Below, one piece after another: positions 1 through 12,699 of a stretch of DNA of 64,000 nt (position 1 is the stretch's first letter; every line of letters starts with the position of its first letter). Position numbers and translations under genes: made by a program. Source of the DNA: Cristatella mucedo (Eukaryota; Bryozoa; Phylactolaemata; Cristatellidae); NCBI GenBank assembly GCA_009760855.2, contig WPIO01000008.1, positions 186,001-250,000 on the forward strand, given 5' to 3'. The notes under the pieces are model-generated. The model was not told the origin of the DNA. It did no database searches and saw nothing but the letters and a program-made list of their open reading frames with translations.

Positions 1-735
1 CCCAGGCGAGATGAGAGGCACTCTAGAAGAATTTTGTGATCGATGGTATCAAAAGCTGCCGAAAGATCAAGCAAAACAAGCAGAGAAACTCTAACCACGT
101 CGGCAATCCTAAGTCGGTCGTTGTATACCCTAAGCAATTCTGACTCTGTTGAGTTGAGTGTTGAGCTGGGGCGCACAGTGCCCTTTGTCAGAGGTGCAAA
201 CTCGTCGAGCGTGTCAGCTAGTGTCATTTTGTAGCTATCTACCAAAGATGACAGATCGAGGGAGGACTGAGCAGCAGAGGTGAAGCAGATTTTCTCGCAC
301 GGACAGCATCGATGTCAATGGTCTTGAGGTTTCACCATCCGCAGGTTATTTTAGAGGAGGAGGTGGGCACACAGTGTAGGTTGAGTGAGATCTGCATGTG
401 GTCAGATAAGCAGGATTTGGTTATAATTGGTGATGACAAAGTGCAGCTGTATGAGAACATCTGGTCGAGTGCGTGACCCTTGATGTGAGTAGGGCCATGC
501 ATGTGATCCAAAACAGACATTGAGTCAGTCAATGCATGAAACTCGGTGCTAAAAGTGTCAGATAATTTATCAAAGTGAACGCTGAAATCATCCATAACGA
601 GGTTGAATTAATTTCTTGCACACAGAATCGAAATGAGTTCGGAGAAATCTGAGATAAAGGAGGATTTTGTACCTGCTGAGCAATTAAGATTAACCTTTAA
701 TCCAAGCACAGTGTGACGCTTTAAAGCCAAGGACT
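1..735 (-). mobile_element. L2/CR1-like LINE, 5' part (endonuclease) with internal deletion
   Basis: Matches the LINE at 12669-15480. Bases 1-155 correspond to the reverse-transcriptase start and then jump to the segment matching 14905 onward, a loss of about 760 bases. The minus-strand translation shows the C-terminal part of an apurinic-type endonuclease (DFSVHFDKLSD, GPTHIKGHALD, LSDHMQISL). No intact frame. Its outer end cannot be fixed because the flanks are duplicated too. Confidence 0.75.
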
Positions 736-1018
736 TCAGATTTCTCAATTACTTGTTCGAGCTGAGTCTGTGTGTACTGCTTGACTAAATAGGTCTGATA
801 GAAGTGCAAATAGGGTGCAGAGCTGCAGCCTTTACTCCTGCCGTGGTCTGCTACCACAGATGAAATACGTCACACTGCTTGAGCTGGTCAAGCAAATAGG
901 GAAGCCCCTTGGAGCCAACCCGTCAACCCCTGAATTAATTTCGGAATTACTGGAGGGGAAATATTGCAACAACTTTAAATTTCAAGCGTTGAGGTTGCCT
1001 GCTAGCTTTTCCACTTAC

Positions 1019-1312
1019 GTCCGTAGAGTGTTGTGAAGTTAAACATCCTCGATACGTTGCTTGGTCCTCCGGATGTGTGAGCTTGTACTGTGATGTTATA
1101 CGTAGTATCAGCACTAAGTTCTTCGAAAGTGGTTGTGAAATTATCTTTAGCCGTTGCATTTAAGCGGATGGTCATAGTTTCACTTTGAAGCAAGACGTCG
1201 TAGTAGGTTATAATGCCATTACGATCCGACTCCATAACGTCGCCCCACTTTATCGACAACATATTTTCTGTGACTTTTTGAAGGGTATAATTGCTTGGCG
1301 CTCCGCTTGGGG
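1019..1312 (-). CDS. Gene 1, FN3 exon A (98 codons)
   Basis: One complete fibronectin type III domain on a single exon, phase 1 at both ends. The acceptor is a TTTTCAG before 1312 and the donor GTAAGT lies at 1018-1013. FN3 hallmarks are the B-strand LSIKW, GIITYYDV, the ATFEEL-like turn and the F-strand TYNITVQAHT. Several NxT/S sites suggest an extracellular, glycosylated domain. It is the eighth FN3 domain of the protein as ordered here; more exons should lie left of the window. It is the duplicate of the exon at 15757-16050, with a few substitutions (for example ADTTY here, PDTMY there). The FN3 assignment is firm; the identity of the whole protein is not. Confidence 0.82.
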
Positions 1313-1830
1313 CTGAAAATTGTAACCGAAGTCTCAGTGCACAGCATTTGCGAGTACATCAAATTCCGTTCAATTGAGTTTTTCTTGTCAATCAAAATTC
1401 CTGAGAATATAATCAGGAAAATTAACTTGGATTAACCTACCTTATCATTCACAGCTACGAATTCAAAAAATCAGTGACATTTCATAAGTTTCATTCAGGA
1501 TTGATCTCTTTTGAAAAGAACACAGCTCCCTGCTACTAGCATATCGACACTCTCTCACGGGAGTGAACACTATCCTTTGGATTGAATTAAAGGGTTTCTA
1601 TCATATATATATATTCATGTAGTAATATATAAACGCTACTTGAATGTGATACGACGGAGCGATTATACGTTTTATTAACACCACTCCTTTAAAAAGGTAC
1701 AAATCTGGGCTTCTTGCAGCCTTGTAATGTCAAAGTCTGCTGACAGACAATGCAAACTTGCCATACCAGTTCAACAAAGAATGGACTGATGACTGCTCCC
1801 CGAGCTGATTTTAAAATTGATGTACACCAG

Positions 1831-3375
1831 ATAATAATAATAATAATAATAATATTGCACTTGATAAAGCGCTCTTAGAGAAACTATTCTCTTTCTAGGC
1901 GCTTTACATTTGCTGCAAAGTGATATGCAATAGAATAGTAAGTAAAATCATGTTTAAAAACAAACAAAATGAATAATATGGTTAGGGGTGACATGCACAG
2001 TGTCAGCATGCAAATGTGGTTAGTGGCAGCATGCAAAGTGTCTGCACGCATAAGCACGTCAAGGACGAATCACAGGGACCCACTAAATGCTGTCCTAAAT
2101 AGGTGTTTTTAGGTTTCTTTTAAATGTGGTCAGGTCAGGGGATGTTCTGACGCAGGTCGGGAGGGAGTTCCAGGCTATGGGAGCATACGAGCTAAGTGCA
2201 CGGTCTCCAAAGGATTTAAGGTTTGTACGAGGTATTTCCAGACTGTTGCATTCCGAAAAGCGGGTGGTACGATGCTTGGCCTGATTGGGGAGTATATCTG
2301 AAAGATAGGTTGGAGCCATAGAATGAAGACACCTAAAAGTGAGCGACAAAACCTTGAAGTCAATCCGTTGCCTCACTGGTAGCCAGTGCAGGTCGGCGAG
2401 AAGTGGAGTAATGTGGCAACTGCGATGCTCACGACGGACAAGCCTAGCTGCAGAGTTTGGCACCAGCTGCAATCGCTTGATTGCACATGCTGGTAGGCCA
2501 GTAAGCAGTGAGTTGCAGAAGTCGAGACGGGATGTCACGAATGCATGGACCAACTTGGACGTGGTATCCTTATCTAAACAAGCCCTAATTTTAGCAATGT
2601 TATGAAGCTGAAAATAGGCAGATTTGACTGTGGAGCTGATGTGGTCGTCTAACGTGAGGTCGCTTTGGAATATGATACCTAGATTTCGAGCTGATTCAAC
2701 TGGAGATATGCTGGCAGAGCCTATTTAGAGAGTCAGCCTTTCCAATTTCTGAATCTCAGTGGGTTTGCCCATAACTAGTAAGTTAGTTTTATCATCGTTT
2801 AGTTTTAGAAAATTTGCTGCCATCCATGTCCGGATGTCATCAATGCATGCAGCAAGTGAGTTTAGAGAATTTGAGGTGCTCGAAGGCCGGGAGGGATCAA
2901 AGCAAAGGTACAAGTGAGTGTCATCCGCATAGAAGTGAAAGCCTAGATTGTGCTTGGCAATCACATCAGCAAGAGGGAGAGTATAAATGGTGGAAAGGAC
3001 CGGACCTAGCACAGAGCCCTGAGGTACTCCATATTTCAGAGGTACTTCAGATGATCTTTGTCCATTCACGTTAATACTCTGAAGTCTCCCAATGACATAG
3101 GACCTGAACCACTGCAGAGCAGTGCCAGTGATGCCCAGGCGAGATGAGAGGCGCTCTAGAAGAACTTTGTGATCGATGGTATCAAAAGTTGCCGAAAGAT
3201 CGAGCAAAACATGAAGAGACACTCTACCCATATCTGCGTTCCTGAGTAGGTCGTTGTATACCCGAAGCAATGCTGATTGTGTAGAGTAATTAGCTCTAAA
3301 GCCAGACTGCAACTTACTAGCAAGGTGTGAGGTTTCGATATACGAGTTCAGCTGGTCTGCCACGACCCGTTCCAG
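1831..3375 (-). mobile_element. L2/CR1-like LINE, 5'-truncated insertion
   Basis: Minus-strand reverse transcriptase is read from ADQLNSYIETSHL through the FADD-region motif (HFYADD near 2921-2932), then a frame break and the C-terminal thumb-like part (2095-2553). The 3' end is a (TAA)n run at 1831-1854. The duplicate locus near 16560-16570 is empty, so this insertion is younger than the duplication. ACACC at both junctions may be the target-site duplication. Multiple stops and shifts: not functional. Confidence 0.85.
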
Positions 3376-3714
3376 AACACCGTAATGGTGTCATAGCCTC
3401 CCAATAATGCAGTTTCATCTTAAGAATGCTGTCTTTACCAAAATATGCTTCTTGTGTGTACATGCAGAAAGCTGGATATCAGTATTTGCGACTCAGCTGC
3501 AGAACACCTATCTTTATGCCTTAAATAAGTGGCAATGGCAGAGCAACTTTTAAAGATTCTCCATCTCCTTATTCTTGTAATAAGCACTTTTCATCGTACT
3601 GTTCTTTAAAGGAAAAACTCCGATAATGACATGCATGCCAAATTAAGAATAATAGCCAGCTCTTTTGTATATACTTCTAAACTTGGTCGTTTCGATCTTG
3701 TCTACTAATATTAA

Positions 3715-3800
3715 TGACAATAATGCCCTGGATGTAACGCCCTCAGAGGAATCAATCTCTTTCAAGGCACTTTACATTTGGTGCACGGAAACTCGATCGA
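3715..3800 (-). mobile_element. L2-like 3' end fragment (also at 16905-16985)
   Basis: CGCCCTCAGAGGAATCAATC and the following CACTTTACATTTG segment match the LINE 3' end. Present in both duplication copies, so older than the duplication. Confidence 0.45.
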
Positions 3801-5204
3801 GAAACCATGTTCGCTTGCACTACGGAAGGTAAAACTAAAATTCCTAGAGCAGACGATTAGACGCGAGACATCATTGTAACTATCCCCTTCACAAACTAAG
3901 GAACTTTATCATATCGTGGTACTTTTTATATGACAGAAAAATGATCTGCTACAGTTACGTTTTATCTAGCCAGAAGATGGAATCCTAAGGACGAGTAAGT
4001 AAATTCCACGTAAATTTCTATCAAAGGCACAATAGTTAAGATCACATATTGCCGTCATTTAACATTATTTTTAATTGGATCTAATCAAAAAGATATTTCT
4101 ATATATTACAACTGTTCGCAAGATCTCGGTGAAAAAAGAGAATGTTTACATCTAGCTATGTCTCTAGAAGCTGCAAAATCGGTTTTTGAAGTAGATCATT
4201 CCTGCTCAACATGTTCTCTACAATGGGATGGCAATTCTCAGCAATCCCTTTTTACCTGCAGTGCCTCTGCTAGTGGCGTATGCCAGCCACAGCCAGCAGC
4301 TCGTAACCCTTGGCAATACCCCTAAGCCTCTTGCTGCTTTCCTGTGGTCCTAGATACTTTTGTCTGGCTCCTCAAGTCAACTAAAAGAGCACTCTGCGAG
4401 TTGAAGCAGCGTGACTTTCTAAGCTACACCTTTCAACAATCTATACATACTGTACTTATCTTTAGGGATCAACGTACAGTTTTAGTAATGGTTGCCGACT
4501 TTTCAAACTATTCGACTGCGAGTGGCAGGCTTGCTTGCCGTTAAAATCATCGTTTTTACTTGGCTTACTCCTGTGGCAAGGCATTGTCCATTTAGGATCT
4601 AGGCCATGAATTGAATCACACAACAAACACTTCGGTCTTGCACACTGCAACTGCAGTGAAAGTCCCAAGGACTTTCCTTCGGTGCGCACCTGAATCCATT
4701 TATCTTCTTTGTACTGCTCATATCATCAAATCTGAATCCGCTTCGAAACGCAGGACGTCATTTTCGTTACAGCTTTTTCATTGTTTCCGTATTTTCCACA
4801 TTGATCCGTCTCCTAATTACAAATATCTCCGTCTAAAAATCCAAAAATCCACAGCAACTAATTGGTTATTAAGCAGACAAGTTGCATTTGCCGTACTCAC
4901 AGTCTAAGCCGATTTTGGGGATAATATATTAGCTAACGAACTACGCCTCACGTGACAAAGAGGAAGTGAGAAGCATTATGAGTCACGTGGTCAGTCAAGG
5001 AAGTGAAAAACCTGGATGCAGCCGCTCAGGATGGATGGAATGAATACGTTGCACCTACCAACAGGACGGTATAGCCTAACAATCTTTTGAGTTTTACAAT
5101 TCAGGGCTGCAGGGCAAGAGCTTTCCGTCACCAACGATTTGTGGACTCAGGCATGGAGCGGCTAATTTGACGTTTAAAAAGATGTTAAAACGGATTAATT
5201 TATC

Positions 5205-5440
5205 ACCGCATTTAGTGGGTCCTTGTTATCTGTCTTTAGTGAGCTAATTCATGCTGTCACTCTGCACGTTGAGACCAAAACTCTTTGCATGCTGACCCTG
5301 GGCATTTCACCTCTAACCACGTTATACTTGTTGTCGTTGAGCAAGCTACCACTAATCATTAGATCATGCTCCTTTTTGAACAGTTTTAAATTGCCTAGAA
5401 AGAGATCGGATTCACTGAAGACGCTATAACAAGACTATTA
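5205..5440 (+). mobile_element. L2-like 3' UTR relic, plus orientation (also at 18400-18635)
   Basis: Aligns by eye with the 3' UTR at 10000-10250: the TGGGTCC...CTTTA, CATGCTGACCCTG and CACCTCTAACCACGTTATA blocks occur in the same order. Present in both duplicated copies. Confidence 0.45.
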
Positions 5441-5658
5441 TTGTTATAGTTATTACTTTATGTTCGCCAGATGATCATGGGGAATTAAGGGGGCAGAAAC
5501 TGTGTGCTATGCTTATCAATATGCAGCTCGCATTCTCTCATGGTGGCATTCGATCGCTTGCACACACAATTGGCAGTTCCTGTGTGCAGCTGAAATCAAG
5601 AAACAGCTGCGACAAAACTGTTCGGAAGCGTATTTGCAGAAGCTTATCGGTGCCTCAC

Positions 5659-5955
5659 CTGTCTGATTAGTGACAAAGCGCTCGAATTTTGCAGCCGGAC
5701 CGCATCCCTCCTTTGTGCAACCTTTCACCGATATGCTGTAGTAGCAGTACGGCTTCAGGCCAGTAAATAGAATCATTGTCGAGTTTGTCTCTTCGTACAA
5801 TGAGTTGTGACCGAATCCACATTCGTATGGTGGCTGACCCCACAATTCATAGTGGTAAACTATCCCGACATGCTCTCTCATCTTGTCCCATTGCAGTTCA
5901 ATAGCGGTTGAGTTGCTGAACGTAACTTGCACACCCGTTGGGGCATTGCCAGGTG
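5659..5955 (-). CDS. Gene 1, FN3 exon B (99 codons)
   Basis: Complete FN3 domain, phase 1 to phase 1, acceptor TTGACAG and donor GTGAGG. It carries the W of IELQW, the GLKPYCYYSI F-strand, and a three-cysteine pattern: one Cys in PYECG and two in KGCTKEGCG. The CTxxGC motif in the FG region resembles FN3 domains of usherin (family knowledge), but this is not proof of orthology. Its translated sequence is identical to that of the exon at 18854-19150, which points to a recent duplication or gene conversion. Confidence 0.85.
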
Positions 5956-7641
5956 CTGTCAAAATACAGAAAATGTCAAATAGTGGGCTTAGAAAGATGT
6001 TGCTTCTGATTTGTTTGCCGTGAAGAGAAATGTAATTTAACATTCTATTTATAGCTTTTTGCTTTAAAATGGATATTTTATCAAATGTATTTCACTTTCC
6101 GTCAGTTGAAAACGTAGTATACGAAACTTGCAGTAATCCAGTTTGCTTTATAAAGCATTTAGCAAAGGTTTTGCATTATTCTGTTAAATATTAAGCTAGA
6201 ATTGATATCAATACTTTCATTTAACCAAAAAACAGCAATTGACAAGAATTTAAAAACAAAATCAATGTATCAACCTCAATTTGTGAATATTGGCCCTACG
6301 TCAACCGTCTCAGTGTCTACATCATTGTATGTAAAATATGGAGCGACATTTTCTCTATTTCTATTTCTATTATATTCTCAGCTATCTATAAACCCACAGC
6401 AGATGACAATCAGGGGACCATATAGTGACGGAGGGCTGCCACACGAATGAACTGTCTTTCTTGATCAGTCATTCGCCAAATTAATTAAGGACCTTAATTG
6501 ATTCTGTCTTTTATCTTCGCTCTAGAATAACGTTGGAAATAGTGCTTCAATACTTAGCTATGCATTCCTGACCAGTACTGGCTTGGGTGACGTGCACTAC
6601 AGTTAAAGCATTAAAGTAGTGTGCTGCAACTAGGATTTACTCACTCTCAATATTTATAGCTTTCTTTCTTTGGTCTTGCTGACGTTAGGAAAACGTCTGC
6701 ACAGGTCCACTCGCGAACAGTAGCAGTATTATACAGTTGGTATGCTACTTTCTGATGGAGTACTGCTGTGATTGTATCAGCAAGTGTGTCTCAGCTAAAC
6801 GTCAAGTCTTATGTCATTATGTTTTTATGTCATTATGTCTTATGTTTAGAAAGTGAGTACTCTATAATTAGAAGATCATAACGGCTGGAAATGATGTGCC
6901 ACAGTCGGCAGCAGGAGAGTTGATATCGCTCCCTAAAAATTGTGGACGTGAGTTACATAGCCGAGGACAGAGGTCGGCTAACTTGTTGGACTTTTAAGCC
7001 ATTTTAGGAGACCAAGAATGCACACTGGGCCAGATAAAACCGCACCCATTCTGCCGGGCTGGCAGAGTAAGAGTGGCCAGACCAACAAGCAAACAGTTGC
7101 AAAAGACTTGCACGGCTACTATAGAGGTAGACGAATCCCTCCCCGGTCAGACGCTTCCGTTTCAAGTTCTAAAAATAAACGCGGGCCACAACTTGAGCTG
7201 CAACAGCAGTCATGAATGAGAACGAAACGGTGAAAACTCAATTAGGCTACGGAGCCATCAATAAATAGCTAGAGGGCTGCAAGGCCGGATTGGAGCACTA
7301 GCTTGGTCGTATCTGGCCTAAAGGCCGGGGTTGTCCGGCCTCTGCTCTAAGCTATTGAAGTCTATCATGTATTCACATGTGGTTAATATTGCGAATTATT
7401 TTGGAGGACTATCTCTCAACGGTTCGGATTTTTAAAGACTTTTAGAAGAAGTCTGTCTATGGCTTTAGCTATTCATATTTTGAGAGATACGGAATGCTCG
7501 CATCGAGGATCTCCGTCACGTTTCGTCTTACATATACACTGGACTACCGCATTTCGCATAATGTATTTTAATATCCCTTTTTTTATTATAGTACAATTTA
7601 AGCTTAGCGGATGGGGTTATAAGAAATTGCCAATTACTCAC

Positions 7642-7947
7642 GCGCTCGATGTGAGTTGAAATAAACCGCAATGCTCGGTGGGCTCTCGCCGTAAAGGTTT
7701 CGTCCTATCACCGTGACCGAGTAGTTGGTAGCCGGCTCCAGCCCGCTGACAGTTGCCGTGACTGCTGCATCCGATGAGTTTACGATCGCTTTCTTGTACT
7801 CCGTCGTATCGCTGGCTTTGGAAACGCGTACCTCGTATTGAAATATCCTCACATTTCGAATATTGAATGAGGGCATCTTCCAGAGTAGCTCCACTGCAGT
7901 ACTCGTCGTGCTTAAGATACTCACGTTGACCGGTGCTTCGGTAGGCC
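7642..7947 (-). CDS. Gene 1, FN3 exon C (102 codons)
   Basis: Complete FN3 domain, phase 1 to phase 1. Acceptor TTGTAG before 7947; donor GTGAGT at 7641-7636. Recognisable parts are the PTEAPVNVSIL start, VELLW, IFQYEVRVS, GLEPATNYSVTVIG and the ESPP loop. It has no cysteines, unlike exons B and D. It sits between the two copies of the B-A exon pair, so in protein order it reads B'-A'-C-B-A. A second copy may lie left of the window if the duplication unit is a full tandem repeat. Confidence 0.83.
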
Positions 7948-8572
7948 CTACAACATCAAAGCTTTGAGTGTGTGAAAAGAGTTGATACGCCACATGAACA
8001 TATCTACGTACAAAATGAACTTAATCATCAATTGTATAGAGAGCAATAGTATCTCTCATCTAATTGTGACTTCTTCTTGCTTGCTTTTTTATTTCGAGGC
8101 TATTCTGACACCGCACTTAATTTAGTAGCGGCAGACTGTTGAGGGTTTACAGTGCTTACGTGCATTGGACCGTACCTAGAATGTTACAAAAGTTGTGTTG
8201 GCACGTTGCTTGTGAGGTCAACAACAGGGGCGGATGGCGGGTTTAGTCGGGCCTTCCAACCGACAAGGGCCTCTTTACATTAAAGTTTAGCTAACTTAGT
8301 TCCCTAGTAACTGCACAAACGATTCGGTACTTTATGAAGACTAGTAAAATATATTTTCTATAAAATTAAATGCAGTAGAACTCAAAAGCTTTACTCTATG
8401 TCGCCCCGTTGACTTTTTAATTGTGCGAAGTCGTAAATGACCAGACCTGTTTGAATTGGAGTTATCTCCCCACCCACAAAGCTAGGATAGCATGTCTTAG
8501 TACAAATGACCAGTCTGCCACAACAAATCGCACAGGAATGTCCGGATACAATTGCAAGCTTTCTGGGTACCA

Positions 8573-9150
8573 CGAGGGATTGTAGGACATTTCCCCCGGA
8601 CGTTTCTCCCTTGAACATTTCTCCTGCACCGTGGACCCAAGGATATTTCTCCCCGAAATTACCCCCCTCGGGTAGGACATTTCCCCCAATGTTGATGAAT
8701 GTATAACTAAGAATACAGATATTTATGTATATATATATATATATTTATTTATTTATTTATACATGATCAAATGAAGTTTACGCTCTATTGAAATAAAATC
8801 CACTCAGTACAAGGACCTCTCGGCAGCACCTGCCAGCATATAGCAGCCTGGGGCAGAGCTTTGACCTTGGATTTAGTGGTCTGCCAAAAAGCATTGCCGC
8901 AGCGACTGCATTTCTAATTACTATGACGTAGGAATATGTTATATATTATATGATATATAATATTTATGCAAGATAAGTAAACAAGACAATTTATATCATG
9001 GAATTTCCATACGGGAAGGGAGGAAATTGCCTAACCGGGGGGGATGGAGGAAACAATATAACTCAAGTAGGTAATATCGGGTGGGGGGAGGGCGAGGTTT
9101 ATTTGAAGGGGCAATGTCGGGGGGGGGTAATTTCCGTGCCCCCTCCGACG
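8573..9150. repeat. Region of G-run repeats in both orientations
   Basis: GTAGGACATTTCCCCC occurs at about 8579 and 8672, with CCGAAATTACCCCC between them. Inverted relatives (GGGGGGGGGTAATTTCCGTG near 9118, GGAAATTGCC near 9022) lie on the right. This looks like a small inverted-repeat element with an AT-rich centre. It borders the plus-strand LINE remnant. Confidence 0.4.
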
Positions 9151-10258
9151 AGACATTTACGTCCTTGCGGATGACAGTCAGTTGTACCTTTGTTTTGATT
9201 CCTCCCAGTTTCCGGGCAAGTCCAATTCTCTCAACTTCCTTGCTGCATGTATTGATGACATCCGCACATGGACGGCTGCAAATTTTCTTAAATTATATGA
9301 TGATAAAACTAAATGACTAGTTACGGGCAGACTAAGTGAGATTCGGAAATTTGAATGGGTAACGCTTAAAATCGTCTCCGCCAGCATATCTGCTGCCGAA
9401 TCTGCACGAAATCTAGGCGTCATACTCCAAAATTATCTTTAGTTAGATGACTGCAGCAGCTCCTCAATCAAGACTATCTACTTTCAGCTACATAACATTG
9501 CTAAAAATCGGGATTGTTTAGATGGAGATACCACATCTAAGTTAGTCCGAGCATTTTTTAAATTCCATCTTGACATCTTTACCTCACCGGTTGCTGGTCT
9601 AACGGCCTGTGCAATCAGGCATTTACAACTTGTATAAAACTTAGCAGCTAGTTGAGCTAGGCTTGTCTGTCGTTACCTTGCAGTCGCAGTCACCACATCG
9701 CTCAACTTCTCACTGACCTGCACTGGCCCCCAGTCAAGCAATGTTTGGACTTCAAGGTTTTTCGCTCAAATTTAGGTCCTTTTATTCTGTGGCTTCAGCC
9801 TACCTATCTGATCTACTAACCCACTAGGCTAAGCATTGTACCACCGGCTTTTTGGAATCTACCTGTTTAGCTATACATCGTACCGACTTCAAATCCTTTG
9901 GAAACCATACCTTTAGTTCGTATGCTCGAAAAACCCAGAACTCACGTCCGACTAACGTCGTGACATCCTCTGACTTGACCACATTTAAAAGGAATTAAAA
10001 CGCACTTATTGTATTTATTGGGTCCCCGTGATTCGTCCTTTATGTGCCTATGCATGCTAACACTCTTGCATGCTGCCACTAACCACACTTGCATTGTTAC
10101 CCTATGCATGTCACCCCTAACCATGTTATTCATGTTGTTTATCAAGCATGATATTTCCACTCACCATTCAATCGTGTTTCCTTTCCAGCAAAATTAAGCC
10201 CAAAAAAGAGATTAATTTCCCTAAGGGTGATTGATCAAGTTTATTGTTATTATAATTT
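9140..10258 (+). mobile_element. L2/CR1-like LINE remnant, plus orientation
   Basis: Plus-strand translation, with several stops and shifts, gives ADDSQLYL, NSLNFLAACIDDIRTW, AANFLKLYDDKT and ESARNLGVILQ, then the C-terminal part and a 3' UTR ending near a TTATTGTTATTATAA run. Opposite orientation and more diverged than the minus-strand copies, so it is older. It lies in the intron between exons A' and C. Confidence 0.75.
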
Positions 10259-10280
10259 AGAGGCTCTCTGTGGTAAGCAG

Positions 10281-10420
10281 ATGGTTTGGCCCAGTGGTTA
10301 AGGTGCTCGCCCCGACCAAGGTCTGGCTGAGGTCGTGGGCTCCGAGGCGTATCTTAAGCACCTGAATACAGATTAAGGTCTTCGAGGGCGCTATGCAAAT
10401 GAATTATAATGAATTATAAT
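10281..10420 (+). mobile_element. tRNA-derived SINE, copy 1
   Basis: Head TTTGGCCCAGTGGTTAAGG (A-box-like), CTCGCCCCGACCAAGGTC, then GTCGTGGGCTCC (B-box region), then a tail CAGATTAAGGTC...GGGCGCTATGCAAATGAATT. It shares this order with four other copies in the window and lies at the edge of the Tc1 remnant. Confidence 0.7.
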
Positions 10421-10477
10421 TATTGAATTGTAACTCAACCCTAAGAATTCCTGATTCTCCAAGCTCTCGGAGGCCAG

Positions 10478-11576
10478 ATGGGTCCCTTTCTGGCTGTGGA
10501 ATACGAGGATCATTCTAATCGAGCGATTTTGAGAGAGAACGGTATTACTAAAGTGGCAGCGAGGTACAATTTGAAGAAGCTAGAACAGACCGGAACACTG
10601 AATGCCTGGATCGGGAGCTGTAGGCGTCTCTGCACGACGATATGCGAGTATCGGAAGATGGAGGCAATTCATAGCTGGTTCATCAGTTCGTTACCAATTA
10701 AGAAATAGCTGGAGCTTTCAGGGATTACTATAAGCAAAAGAACAATTGTGGAGAGGTTCAACGATCAAGGTTTGCGGCCCGAGTTGCTAAGGGGAAGCAG
10801 TTACTTAGCGTTTAGCACAAGCATAGGAGGCTTGCCTTCATTTATACATACCGACACTTGACCCCATACCTGAGTGGAGCAAAGTTCTGTAGATTGACGT
10901 GTCTATTTTTTAGCTCTTCTCAATCTCCCGTGGCACTAGCGAGTGAGGAGGCAAAAGGAGGAAACATGTGTGGATATCTGTCTGCAAAATACGGTGAAAA
11001 ATGGTAGTGGTAGGGTAATGGTGTGAGGTTGCTTTTTCACTGCTCGTGTAGGGAGCTTGCATCGGGTGCAGGGTACAATGAATGCAGAAAGCCGTTTGCA
11101 CATTTTAAGGAATTTAATATTCTGTCTGCTCATGCCATACGTTGTTTGGACTTTATTTAATATGTGAAACACCAGTGTATATATTAAGATCTCCTGGGGG
11201 CTATACGCTTGCATTAATTTTATTATATGATTTGGCAATGGGGCATGATCCAAAGCATACTGCAGGCATAGTAAATGACTTTTTGGACAACCCTATGCTC
11301 CGAGGCTGTGATCACACCTGGATTTTGGAATGGCAGAGTCCGGGTCCTGATGTGAACCTCATTGAACGTTCGTGGCAGGATTTGGAGCTTAAAATAGGCG
11401 ATCAGGTCGCCCTTCCACGAAATACGAATGAATTATACGAACTTCCTCATAAGGAACTGCAGACAATCATAACTGATGTAGCTGTAGAATTGTGTCGAAT
11501 TGGTGTAATTGTCGAAGTCGATGCCAATAAGGCTCGACACTATTATAAAAATTATGGAGGAGCAACAGGATACTAG
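10478..11576 (+). pseudogene. Tc1/mariner-type transposase pseudogene
   Basis: Plus strand, broken into at least three frames. The first part (10490-10830) carries ARYNL and ISKRTIVERFNDQGLRPELL, matching the Tc1 helix-turn-helix region. The last frame (11142-11576) has DPKHTAGIVNDFL, a 22-residue gap, WQSPGPDVNLIERSW, which matches the DDE region of Tc1 elements (DPKHT, SPDLNPIE.W). Internal stops and shifts abolish function. Terminal inverted repeats were not located. Cut-and-paste transposase by family; a dead copy inside the A'-C intron. Confidence 0.78.
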
Positions 11577-11599
11577 TGTTTTTATAAATTTCAGTGCAA

Positions 11600-11785
11600 T
11601 TCTGTGCAACATAAACTGCTCTAACTAAGGAATGCTTAAGTTTATTTCAACCGTGTTGGCTTTAGAGATTGATCTTGCCCTATCTGCCTACCTGACTTAA
11701 AGGCACAGTGCAACAATTTTTTTATCCAGCACTGTTGATATACAGATACATATATGCCTATACATGTGCATATACATTTTATGCA

Positions 11786-11845
<60 letters not shown>

Positions 11846-12660
11846 ATTCACATTTATGTATGTATGTCGCAAGAGAAATAAACGTTAATATTTTGTCAAG
11901 TTGCATCAATGCTGTCGCTTCTGTTGCTTCCTGGGAAACCCACTAATTGCACAAGATCAATAACCCACTGAATTCAGAACGAACAGCAATGAATGATGGG
12001 ACTTCTGCCGTGCATGTTAGGAGCACAAGTCACAATCCCATAAAACGGCTGATTTTAGTCACGGGAGACTTCAAACACACATCCAAATAGCTTGGCTATA
12101 TTTCAGTGTTGCTATCATATGCCGTTTTCATGCGGATCATTGCAGCTCCAGTAGTTGAGTGTGGAATATTTGAGCTACGGCTGTTATGTGATGTACAAGT
12201 CTTTCAAGCACAAGTTCGTCGTTCGAATTTCTGTGTATTCCCTATTCATGCATACATTGTGTATCTTTCCTTGCAGGTGACGAGTTTGACTTTAGTCGTT
12301 TTCTCTGAACAAAAGAACTTGCTATGTTCGTGAAAAACAGCAATCATGCTCATAAGCATCCTGGTTGCTCTCAGTTTGCATATTACTGCTGTTTATCAAC
12401 CCCTTGCACTTGGCTACAATTTTAAAATGGATTTACTCTCAGGATCATTTTCTTGCTGAAGCTATTACTATCACTTGTCACCTGAATATCTCAGCACTAC
12501 AATTTCGCATTGAAGTGAAACGATTAACATCAGATGGCAAGTGTGTGACCTCAAGCTACGACGACGATTAAAGCCCTTTGCCCTGGGAGTGAGCTCGGAA
12601 ACAAAAGTTCAACCCAAGCTGACAACGATCTAGTAAACTCTGATCAATGCGACGCTCTAC
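11600..12660. other. Intron sequence, no gene seen
   Basis: Between the Tc1 remnant and the long LINE. Apart from the (AT)n array only short chance frames are visible on both strands. Confidence 0.5.
11789..11842. repeat. (AT)n array
   Basis: 27 AT units just downstream of the Tc1 remnant. Confidence 0.9.
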
Positions 12661-12668
12661 AGTTGAGC

Positions 12669-12699
<31 letters not shown>

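Larger units (their letters stand above)
1..6348. repeat. Tandem duplication, left copy (continues left of the window)
   Basis: Matches 13981-19543 nearly base for base through introns and exons. Offset is 13195 in the right part (exon B). It changes to 14738 near exon A because of a 1.5-kb L2 insertion in this copy, and to about 13980 at the left because this copy lost about 760 bases inside the older L2. Similarity stops abruptly near 6348. Confidence 0.85.
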
